A stretch of DNA of 5,197 nucleotides from Nitrospirales bacterium. Lineage in GTDB: Bacteria; Nitrospirota; Nitrospiria; Nitrospirales; UBA8639. How positions within the stretch are numbered: the first letter of the stretch is position 1; each line of letters starts with the position of its first letter. The stretch is taken from the NCBI GenBank assembly GCA_029261305.1, contig JAJDBO010000231.1:1-5197 (forward strand). The letters run 5' to 3'. Made by a program: the position numbers and the translations under genes. Positions 1 to 5,197 of this stretch are shown piece after piece. The notes beneath the pieces were generated by a model. That model did no database searches and had not been told where the DNA came from. It saw only the letters and a program-made list of their open reading frames with translations.

Positions 1-1
1 T

Positions 2-2887
2 GCCCTCATCCAGATTGAACTGCTCAATGGTGTCAATACCAATAGCGTCCTCCAGGATGTGAATAATGAAGTTGAAAGCATTCAATCGTTTCCCGAGCTA
101 GCGGAGGAACCCATTATCAGTCTGGTGGAAGTACGTCATCAGGTCTTGACGCTGATGGTCTATGGCCATCAAGAAGAACAGACGCTTCGCGACGTGGCAG
201 AACGCGTTCGTGACGATTTACTCCAGCGTTCGGGGATTACCCTGGTGGAATTAGGTGTTGCCCGACCACGAGAAATTTCCGTGGAAGTACCGCAACGCCA
301 TCTTCGCGCCTATGATCTCACACTCGATCGCATCGCCCTAGAAATTCGAGAGGCAGCCATTGAGATGCCAGGCGGAGGAGTAAAAACCACCAGCGGGGAA
401 GTGTTACTTCGCACACAGGAGCGACGCGACTTTGGTCGTGAGTATGCTGAGATCCCCGTTTCTTCTACACCAGATGGCGCAACCATTCGACTGGAAGATA
501 TTGCGACGATTCACGACGGATTCGAAGATACGGACGAAGAAGCTTTTTACAACGGCCAACGAGCCATTCAAGTCAAAGTGTTTCGCACCGGCCATGAATC
601 GCCACAGTCGGTCTCCGATAGCGTGCATGCCTACATCAATGATTTCCAGGTTGAGTTACCCGAGGGCATAGGATTGGCTGTGTGGAACGACCAATCCGAG
701 ATTTATCAAGACCGCATGCAGTTACTCCTCAAAAATGCCGCCATTGGACTGATTTTGGTCTTGCTGCTTTTGGGTTTGTTTTTAGATCTTAAACTCGCGT
801 TTTGGGTCACGGTGGGATTGCCGACTTCGATTATCGGTTCCTTCTTATTTATCCCCATGACCGGGGCATCAATCAATATGATATCCCTCTTTGCGTTTAT
901 CATCACGTTGGGAATCATTGTCGATGATGCCGTGGTGGCCGGAGAAATTGTGTATCAAAAACGCGAAGAAGGCATGCCTTATCTCCAGGCAGCCATTGCC
1001 GGTGCGCGTGAAATTGCTGGGCCCATTTGTTTTGCGGTACTCACCAACATTGCGGCATTTCTTCCCCTATTTTTTGTACCCGGCACCATGGGAAATTTCA
1101 TGCGGCAGATTCCAGCAGTGGTCGTCGCTGTTTTTGTGGTCTCGCTGGTTGAGTCCTTGTTCATTCTTCCTGCTCACCTCGTCAGCACCAAAAACTCTTC
1201 ACAGTTTTGGCATACCATGGATAGGCCTCGTATTTGGTTTAGCGAAAAAATGGAGCGCTTTATCCAAGACCGCTATCAACCATTCCTGCGTGGCGTCATT
1301 GCCAATAAATACCTGACGGTGGCCATCGGTTTTGCCATCTTAATTTTGGCCATTGGCACAGTTGCCGGTGGACATATTCCCTTTAGTTTCATTCCAGCCA
1401 TTGACTCAGAAATCGTCATGGCCCAAGCCACTTTGCCGTATGGGGCACCGATCGAATCCTCGCGTGAAGTATTACAACGAATGCTGGACACCGCCAATGC
1501 GACCATCGATTCCCATGGAGGAAAATCGATCCTTCGTGGGATCTACGCCCAAATAGGCACCGCGCTACCTCAATTGGGTCCAGGTGACGCCCCCTCCGCT
1601 GTCGCAGGCAGCCATTTAGTCGGCATGATGGTCTTCCTGGTGCCTGCAGATCAACGGGATTTCAGTGGAGGCACATTCGCTAATGAATGGCGAACATCAA
1701 TAGGATCCGTTCCCGGATTAGAATCGCTCACATTTAAAGCAGAGACTGGCCCTACCGGCGGAGCCCCCATTGATATCCAACTCTCGCATCGTTCTCGTCC
1801 CGTTCTAGAAGCTGCCGCCCAGGAATTGGCGGAAAGCCTGTCGCATTATGGCGGCGTCACTGATATCGATGACGGGGTATCCAAAGGAAAACCGCAGATG
1901 AGTTTTCGAATCAAACCTGAAGCACAAAGTTTAGGATTAAACGCGATGGATTTGGCTCGCCAAGTTCGGGGGGCATTTTACGGGGTGGAGGCCCTACGGC
2001 AACAACGTGGGCGCAATGAAGTTAAAGTAATGGTGCGACTACCAGAAGAAGAGCGGCGACAATATTTCACGGTGGAACAACTCGTGCTTCAAACTGAACA
2101 AGGTGGAGAGATTACACTAGCAGAAGCGGCGGACATTGAACCCGGACATGCCTACACGGAAATTAAGCGCCGAGATGGACGCCGCATCGTCGCGGTGACT
2201 GCAGACGTCGATGATCAAATTTCCAATGCCAACACCATCGTTGGAGAAATCACGACAAATGAACTGGCGGCCCTGTTGAAGAAATATCCAGGGCTTAATT
2301 ATTCACTTGAAGGCGAACAGGCCTCTCAAAAAGAATCTCTCTCCGCCTTATCCGTAGGATTTGCCTTGGCCATGATCCTCATCTATGGCTTGCTGGCCAT
2401 TCCCTTCCGAAGTTATGTGCAACCCCTCATCGTCATGCTCAGTATTCCCTTTGGTATTATCGGCGCAATCGCCGGACATTTCCTTTTGGGGTATGGCCTG
2501 AGCATCATTAGCCTCTTTGGAATCATTGCGTTGGCTGGGGTCGTCGTCAATGATTCGCTCGTGCTTATTGTCGCCACCAACCAACTTCGGGATGAAAAAC
2601 ATATTCCGCTCATCGAGGCCATCGTCCAAGGAGCCATGAAACGCTTTCGTCCCATTGTCCTAACTTCGTTGACCACGTTCTTCGGGTTGGCTCCGATGAT
2701 TTTCGAAACGGCGCTTCAGGCTCGCTTCATTATTCCTATGGCTATCTCACTAGGATTTGGGATTTTATTTGGGACTCTGATTATTTTGACCATCGTGCCT
2801 TCGGTATATCTCATCATTGAAGACTTTTTAGGCAATCACAGAAGCCATCTGGAGGTTGAAGAAACCAACGTATCACGTGAAGCATAA
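2..2887 (+). CDS. RND-family efflux permease (AcrB-like), 5'-truncated by window edge
   Basis: This is an inner-membrane proton-driven exporter of the AcrB/HAE superfamily, which normally works as a trimer with a periplasmic fusion protein and an outer-membrane channel. The frame is open from base 2 with no stop, so 961 residues are visible; a GTG at 59 lies inside the first periplasmic domain and is not the start. Counting from base 2, a porter domain (about 1-235) is followed by TM2-TM6 (about 240-395), an amphipathic linker, TM7 (from about 437), a second porter domain (about 465-775) and TM8-TM12 (about 781-940). TM4 has the paired aspartates of GIIVDDAVV (D308, D309), which match AcrB D407/D408 and imply that about 100 residues, including TM1, are missing. 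TM11 keeps an RPIVLTS motif from R883. The TM10 position that is Lys940 in AcrB reads Asn (VNDSL, N850-D851). The C-terminus looks intact. Family assignment is very secure. Substrate is unknown: drugs, lipids or other hydrophobic compounds are possible. The histidine/methionine-rich features of metal pumps were not noticed. Confidence 0.96.
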   Translation, partial: ALIQIELLNGVNTNSVLQDVNNEVESIQSFPELAEEPIISLVEVRHQVLTLMVYGHQEEQTLRDVAERVRDDLLQRSGITLVELGVARPREISVEVPQRHLRAYDLTLDRIALEIREAAIEMPGGGVKTTSGEVLLRTQERRDFGREYAEIPVSSTPDGATIRLEDIATIHDGFEDTDEEAFYNGQRAIQVKVFRTGHESPQSVSDSVHAYINDFQVELPEGIGLAVWNDQSEIYQDRMQLLLKNAAIGLILVLLLLGLFLDLKLAFWVTVGLPTSIIGSFLFIPMTGASINMISLFAFIITLGIIVDDAVVAGEIVYQKREEGMPYLQAAIAGAREIAGPICFAVLTNIAAFLPLFFVPGTMGNFMRQIPAVVVAVFVVSLVESLFILPAHLVSTKNSSQFWHTMDRPRIWFSEKMERFIQDRYQPFLRGVIANKYLTVAIGFAILILAIGTVAGGHIPFSFIPAIDSEIVMAQATLPYGAPIESSREVLQRMLDTANATIDSHGGKSILRGIYAQIGTALPQLGPGDAPSAVAGSHLVGMMVFLVPADQRDFSGGTFANEWRTSIGSVPGLESLTFKAETGPTGGAPIDIQLSHRSRPVLEAAAQELAESLSHYGGVTDIDDGVSKGKPQMSFRIKPEAQSLGLNAMDLARQVRGAFYGVEALRQQRGRNEVKVMVRLPEEERRQYFTVEQLVLQTEQGGEITLAEAADIEPGHAYTEIKRRDGRRIVAVTADVDDQISNANTIVGEITTNELAALLKKYPGLNYSLEGEQASQKESLSALSVGFALAMILIYGLLAIPFRSYVQPLIVMLSIPFGIIGAIAGHFLLGYGLSIISLFGIIALAGVVVNDSLVLIVATNQLRDEKHIPLIEAIVQGAMKRFRPIVLTSLTTFFGLAPMIFETALQARFIIPMAISLGFGILFGTLIILTIVPSVYLIIEDFLGNHRSHLEVEETNVSREA

Positions 2888-2976
2888 TTCGGGGAGGGAA
2901 AAACGTATCACATGGGTTGTGTCTCGCATCTCGAAAAAAAAATGCGAACGACGAAATACGAGGGACTCACGACGGG

Positions 2977-3432
2977 TTATCGAGGCGCTTGAGATTCACC
3001 ATGCGCAAAAATGGCAAGAAGAGTAAGGAGTCTTCCACATTTGAGGGTGGGATTCCCAAATGGGTCTTCCTCCGATTCCGATGGAACTGGAGCTTGGATG
3101 TTGGGAGTAGGGGGCTTCTCAGCTATTTCAGCACTTTCAGTATCAGTCTCGAAATCTAATGAAGAATTCTCATCTGCCACATTTGAGGAAACACGAAAAA
3201 TGCCTTGCGTGCCATCTTCTCGTTCACAGGGAACGGTCCACTTATGGGTCTGGGATTTGGCTCTGACCACGGAAGTCTGTTCCTCCCCAACTTTGGATTC
3301 TTGAACCTGGGAAACCCTGTCTTCGCCAAGTACACTCCCGCTTGGGATCACCGCAAACACACAGAGGGCGACACCCAACAATCCTATTGAAACTCTGTCA
3401 TATTGGGAAGGCTTTTTCACAATCATCACCAT
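2977..3432 (-). CDS. hypothetical secreted/periplasmic protein with signal peptide
   Basis: I do not recognise this protein. From the ATG at 3432 it is 151 residues. It begins with a short basic segment (MVMIVKKPSQYDR), then a hydrophobic stretch (SIGLLGVALCVFAVIP) and a plausible signal-peptidase site near SVLG-ED. That is the layout of a Sec signal peptide or a single membrane anchor. The mature part is short, acidic and rich in Ser, Glu and Pro, with two cysteines (the PCERED and LKCGRL contexts) that could pair in the periplasm. The frame extends upstream to a TTG at 3471, but that start lacks a well-spaced ribosome-binding site and would put 13 extra residues before the signal peptide. 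ATG 3432 has only a weak GGGA about 10 bases ahead; ATG 3426 is an alternative. Shorter overlapping plus-strand frames exist in the same bases, but none has a recognisable protein layout. It ends 89 bases from the convergent pump gene. That it is a real gene is an inference from the signal-peptide layout. Confidence 0.55.
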   Translation of the reverse strand: MVMIVKKPSQYDRVSIGLLGVALCVFAVIPSGSVLGEDRVSQVQESKVGEEQTSVVRAKSQTHKWTVPCEREDGTQGIFRVSSNVADENSSLDFETDTESAEIAEKPPTPNIQAPVPSESEEDPFGNPTLKCGRLLTLLAIFAHGESQAPR

Positions 3433-3437
3433 GGCAA

Positions 3438-3485
3438 TCAGTTCCCGATGAGATGGACGTTTCTCCAACAATCGTAAGGATACAT
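3438..3485 (-). other. possible 15-codon upstream frame (leader peptide) ahead of the secreted-protein gene
   Basis: An ATG at 3485 is preceded by AAGGA (3492-3496) at a spacing of 6 bases, the best ribosome-binding site near this gene. It opens a 15-codon frame reading MYPYDCWRNVHLIGN. Its TGA ends 5 bases before the ATG at 3432 chosen for the secreted protein, in a different frame. Such an arrangement would allow translational coupling, which could explain why the downstream gene has a weak site of its own. The peptide has no obvious run of a regulatory amino acid. A sequencing indel that split one longer N-terminus is an alternative explanation, and chance is also possible for so short a frame. 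Confidence 0.3.
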
Positions 3486-3617
3486 TTTCTTTCCTTATTC
3501 ACATTCTCGGAGTCCTTGCCAATCCCCTTGCCTAGGCCAACGTGCCTAAACCCAACATGGATAGATAAATACGAATTAGAATTAACCGATATTCTGTCTT
3601 AGCTGATTTTCAATTCT
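3486..3617. promoter_or_regulatory. divergent intergenic region, probable promoters for both flanking genes
   Basis: The genes on either side point away from each other, so both promoters should lie here or just inside the leader region. The right part (about 3558-3600) is AT-rich. TAGAAT at 3577-3582 is a possible -10 for the methyltransferase, but no good -35 sits at the proper distance. The left part holds three TGCC-centred words (at 3517, 3529 and 3543), the middle one within the 8-bp palindrome GCCTAGGC at 3530-3537. These could be protein-binding sites or chance. No single promoter can be placed with confidence. Confidence 0.3.
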
Positions 3618-4241
3618 ATGCCTTTTTCTCCATCGACCTATCGAACGATTCAAGCCTATCAAAATGGTTTGGACACCTATCTTAATACCTGGCACCGTCG
3701 CACCTACCGCACCCCTCCACACCTTGAAAAATGGGGCGCTCATCTGCCTACACACTCACATGTCCTGGACTTAGGGTGTGGCCCTGGACAGGATAGTCGA
3801 TATCTTCGACGACACGGTTTTCAGGTGGTAGGACTCGACCTCATGATTCCCTTCCTTCGGGCCGCCAGAATAAAAAGTCCGAAATTGCCGTTAGTCCAAG
3901 CCGACATGAAATACCTACCCTTTCAACCCCGCACCTTTGAGGGAATCTGGGCAGCCGCGTCTTTCATTCACCTCCCGAAATCCACTCTCAAACAGGTACT
4001 ACGACAGGTCCATGGTCTTACCCGTCCAGGCGGAATTCTTGGCGCCACATTGGTACATGGAAAGGGGAGCGGATTTCTCCAGAGTGAATGGATTCCTGAC
4101 CGTTTCCTGTGTAGATGGTTAAAACCGGAATTGCAGAATGTGATTCAACAGGCAGGATGGGAAATTTTATCGCTACAAACGGTAAGCCACCAAGAGCGCA
4201 AAGGCCGATGGCTGAATATAATTGCGAAACGTGGAACGTAA
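3618..4241 (+). CDS. class I SAM-dependent methyltransferase
   Basis: The 207-residue product should be a soluble cytoplasmic methyltransferase that moves a methyl group from S-adenosylmethionine to an unidentified acceptor. The Rossmann-fold motifs appear in order: motif I VLDLGCGPGQDSRYL (49-63) binds SAM; GLDL (72-75) ends strand 2 with D74 positioned for the ribose hydroxyls; QADMKYLPF (94-102) is the adenine-side acidic loop; WAAASFIHLP (111-120) is the motif IV region; LTRPGG (134-139) is the post-strand turn typical of the UbiE/Methyltransf_11-type fold. The C-terminal RWLNIIAKR resembles the closing strand of such proteins. An in-frame TAG at 3600-3602 limits the gene, and ATG 3618 is the first usual start; the N-terminal helix (YRTIQAYQNGLDTYL) fits the cap helix of the family. 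No clear Shine-Dalgarno sequence precedes it, so translation may be weak or from a very short leader. It appears to be a single-gene unit, and its neighbours do not suggest a substrate. The fold is near certain; the acceptor is unknown. Confidence 0.92.
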   Translation: MPFSPSTYRTIQAYQNGLDTYLNTWHRRTYRTPPHLEKWGAHLPTHSHVLDLGCGPGQDSRYLRRHGFQVVGLDLMIPFLRAARIKSPKLPLVQADMKYLPFQPRTFEGIWAAASFIHLPKSTLKQVLRQVHGLTRPGGILGATLVHGKGSGFLQSEWIPDRFLCRWLKPELQNVIQQAGWEILSLQTVSHQERKGRWLNIIAKRGT

Positions 4242-4274
4242 TAGGTCATGTGTAGTACCTAGACGTTTGTTCAT

Positions 4275-4307
4275 GGGGATATCAGGTCGCCCCTAAGGCG
4301 ATACCCC
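4275..4307. terminator. hairpin between convergent genes, possible weak bidirectional terminator
   Basis: The methyltransferase and aldolase genes converge with a 51-base gap. An imperfect stem spans the end of the gap and the aldolase stop codon: GGGG (4275-4278) pairs with CCCC (4304-4307), TAT (4280-4282) with ATA (4301-4303), and CGCC (4288-4291) with GGCG (4297-4300) around a 5-base loop. An unpaired A (4279) and an unpaired stretch (4283-4287) interrupt the left arm. No T-tract follows on either strand, so it is not a classical Rho-independent terminator. It may still slow polymerase or protect the 3' ends. Confidence 0.3.
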
Positions 4308-4889
4308 ACTCTTCAGCGCAATCTCACAAATATGATCAAGTCGTTCGATATGTTCGTAAGCTGACCACGGATTGTCCGCGATAGCGCACACTCCGTGATT
4401 GGCTAACCCAACAATGTCATAATCACCTGCTGGATTGGCCTCAGAAACGCCCAAAGCCACAGCTGTGGCTTCTCCCAATTCGGCGCTCACGGCAGGAAGA
4501 AAGGGCACGGAAGCTCCGACGCGGGTATATCGGTGGATCTCAGGAAACTGTTTACACAGTTTTGGAAGATCAAACCCTCGATACATGGCTGCCACCACAT
4601 GAGTGGAATGAACATGAACCACAGCGCGAGTTTTTGGATAATCTTTGGTCAGCAAATAATGCATGTGCAATTCCCCCGAAGGTGCCGTGCCCTCAGGAAT
4701 ATGGATCTGCCCATCTTTGAGTTTAATTTTTACCATGTGTTCGGGATGAATGATGGTCTTTCTCCACCCTGATGGCGTGATATACAAATAGATACTTCGC
4801 GCACGTTTCAAACTACAGTTTCCGTCTCGTGTGGTAATCCACCCTCGCTCATAACAGCGACGTAAAACGTCGCCAATTGCTGTAATCAT
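4293..4889 (-). CDS. class II aldolase/adducin-family protein
   Basis: The 198-residue product belongs to the zinc-dependent class II aldolase/adducin fold, whose members include L-fuculose-1-phosphate aldolase, ribulose-5-phosphate 4-epimerase and methylthioribulose-1-phosphate dehydratase. These are cytoplasmic, usually tetrameric enzymes acting on phosphorylated sugars. Visible landmarks are the TRDGNCSL substrate loop (20-27), ITPSG with its following basic residues (37-44), APSGE with E73 as the likely catalytic acid, HVHSTH with H92 and H94, and GLANHGV with H165 as the third metal ligand. A Glu rather than Asp at position 73 suggests the aldolase or dehydratase side of the family, not the epimerases. 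Length is near the usual range of about 200-230. The start at 4889 is supported by AAGGA (revcomp of 4898-4902) at 8 bases. No partner enzyme such as a kinase, isomerase or methionine-salvage gene is nearby, so the substrate cannot be named. The family call is secure, and the fucA or mtnB names are not justified. Confidence 0.93.
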   Translation of the reverse strand: MITAIGDVLRRCYERGWITTRDGNCSLKRARSIYLYITPSGWRKTIIHPEHMVKIKLKDGQIHIPEGTAPSGELHMHYLLTKDYPKTRAVVHVHSTHVVAAMYRGFDLPKLCKQFPEIHRYTRVGASVPFLPAVSAELGEATAVALGVSEANPAGDYDIVGLANHGVCAIADNPWSAYEHIERLDHICEIALKSGVSP

Positions 4890-4897
4890 ATTGAGAT

Positions 4898-4902
4898 TCC
4901 TT
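4898..4902 (-). promoter_or_regulatory. ribosome-binding site of the aldolase-family gene
   Basis: On the minus strand the bases read AAGGA within AAAAGGAA, 8 bases before the ATG at 4889. The good match and spacing decide this start. It is the strongest Shine-Dalgarno site that I found for an assigned gene in the window. Confidence 0.7.
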
Positions 4903-4952
4903 TTAGGAAAATAATCTATTGCCTTCTGGTTTCTTTTCGGTTGTTAAATTGC

Positions 4953-5009
4953 CCTACCTAAAGGCCATGAGCAAGAAAAAACAAAATATTCTCACGATTT
5001 TTAGGTAGG
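4953..5009. repeat. 10-bp perfect inverted repeat (arms 4953-4962 and 5000-5009)
   Basis: The left arm CCTACCTAAA is exactly matched by its reverse complement TTTAGGTAGG on the right, across a 37-base AT-rich interval that contains an A-rich run on the plus strand. The left arm begins 63 bases upstream of the aldolase start. It may be a binding site for a dimeric regulator contacting two separated half-sites, a stem in the leader RNA if transcription starts further right, or the end of a small mobile or repeated element. The sequence alone does not decide between these. Confidence 0.5.
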
Positions 5010-5071
5010 CCCAGGTGGATCAGGAGAAACGAGGATTCGAAATTATCATGTCAATTTGATACAACGCTTCT

Positions 5072-5197
5072 ATGTTTGAAGCACGTTCTCATCCTTTTCT
5101 GGTTCCCTACACTAGTACATTCACCGTGAAAGATGCACGGACCACCCCTCTGGTGGGTGCCCCAGGGAAGAAAGGATGCGTGGCACAGCTCCAAAAA
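5072..5197 (+). CDS. possible start of a gene running off the right edge (uncertain)
   Basis: From the ATG at 5072 the plus frame stays open for 42 codons to the edge, beginning MFEARSHPFLVPYTSTFTV. An in-frame stop at 5057-5059 makes this ATG the first possible start. There is no Shine-Dalgarno sequence ahead of it and no recognisable domain. Minus-strand frames over the same bases are open too, from the edge to a stop at 5051-5053 and, in another frame, to a stop at 5107-5109. The open frame is therefore weak evidence for coding. It is listed only because the gene, if real, would continue outside the window. Confidence 0.2.
   Translation, partial: MFEARSHPFLVPYTSTFTVKDARTTPLVGAPGKKGCVAQLQK

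Larger units (their letters stand above)
4903..5197. other. upstream/intergenic stretch with inverted repeat and unassigned right end
   Basis: No complete gene is visible here. The left part (4903-4950) is AT-rich and should hold the aldolase leader and promoter, but no -35/-10 pair with normal spacing stands out on the minus strand. A 10-bp inverted repeat lies at 4953-5009 and is listed separately. The right part (about 5051-5197) is open to the window edge in more than one frame on both strands, so it could be the beginning or end of a gene, a dispersed repeat, or non-coding DNA. No tRNA or known riboswitch pattern was recognised. Confidence 0.6.

Noticed and set aside
59..61. GTG at 59 as the true start of the RND permease
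   Set aside because: The frame is open upstream to the window edge with residues that fit the first porter domain, and a start here would remove TM1 and part of that domain.
2924..2947. Inverted repeat TCGCAT/ATGCGA around a loop with an A-run, as a terminator for the pump gene
   Set aside because: The stem is only six pairs with a 12-base loop, and no T-tract follows the stem on the plus strand. The A-run lies inside the loop, so the layout of an intrinsic terminator is not met.
2912..2992. A 26-codon plus-strand frame right after the pump gene (begins MGCVSHLEKK), preceded by GGGAGGG
   Set aside because: The purine-rich site is about 13-14 bases from the ATG, too far, the peptide has no recognisable feature, and it overlaps the 3' end of the more convincing minus-strand gene.
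3011..3304. Plus-strand frame of 97 codons overlapping the minus-strand secreted-protein gene
   Set aside because: It has no domain, signal or ribosome site, while the opposite strand shows an ordered signal-peptide protein. It is best explained as a shadow frame.
4903..4950. A sigma-70 promoter for the aldolase using TTAACA and TAGATT on the minus strand
   Set aside because: The two hexamers are 23 bases apart, well beyond the normal 16-18, and neither is a strong match.
5130..5190. Cobalamin or cyclic-di-GMP riboswitch near the right edge
   Set aside because: A few short words resemble parts of the consensus, but the conserved cores of those classes are not present in order.

Overview
The window carries four probable protein-coding genes in two convergent pairs, plus a 308-base non-coding or undecided stretch at the right end. 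Base composition looks balanced, roughly half G+C by eye. The inner-membrane RND pump and the Sec-type signal peptide of the small hypothetical protein point to a Gram-negative bacterium. A member of Nitrospirota or a similar environmental lineage would fit the general look of the proteins, but that is a weak impression and nothing here fixes the taxonomy.

Layout. (1) 2-2887, plus strand: an RND-family efflux permease that lacks roughly its first 100 residues because the window starts inside the gene. (2) 2977-3432, minus strand: a small predicted secreted or periplasmic protein of unknown function, convergent with the pump. A 15-codon reading frame with a good ribosome-binding site lies just ahead of it. 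(3) 3433-3617: the spacer between two divergent genes, AT-rich on its right side. (4) 3618-4241, plus strand: a small class I SAM-dependent methyltransferase. (5) 4293-4889, minus strand: a class II aldolase/adducin-family enzyme with a complete predicted metal site, convergent with the methyltransferase; a compact hairpin spans the 51-base gap and the aldolase stop codon. (6) 4890-5197: the aldolase upstream region, with a 10-bp perfect inverted repeat and, at the far right, DNA open in several frames on both strands that cannot be assigned.

How the genes work together. The strand changes at every gene boundary, so no two complete genes here form an operon. The pump probably belongs to an operon that extends left, where a membrane-fusion partner would be expected. 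The methyltransferase and the aldolase look like single-gene units, and the sequence does not link them into one pathway. I see no CRISPR array, phage gene, transposase, toxin-antitoxin pair or tRNA/rRNA gene. I do not find convincing evidence of an undescribed system. The items most worth a second look are the short upstream frame before the secreted protein, the inverted repeat upstream of the aldolase, the unassigned right-hand end, and the Asn-Asp pair in the pump's proton-relay helix.
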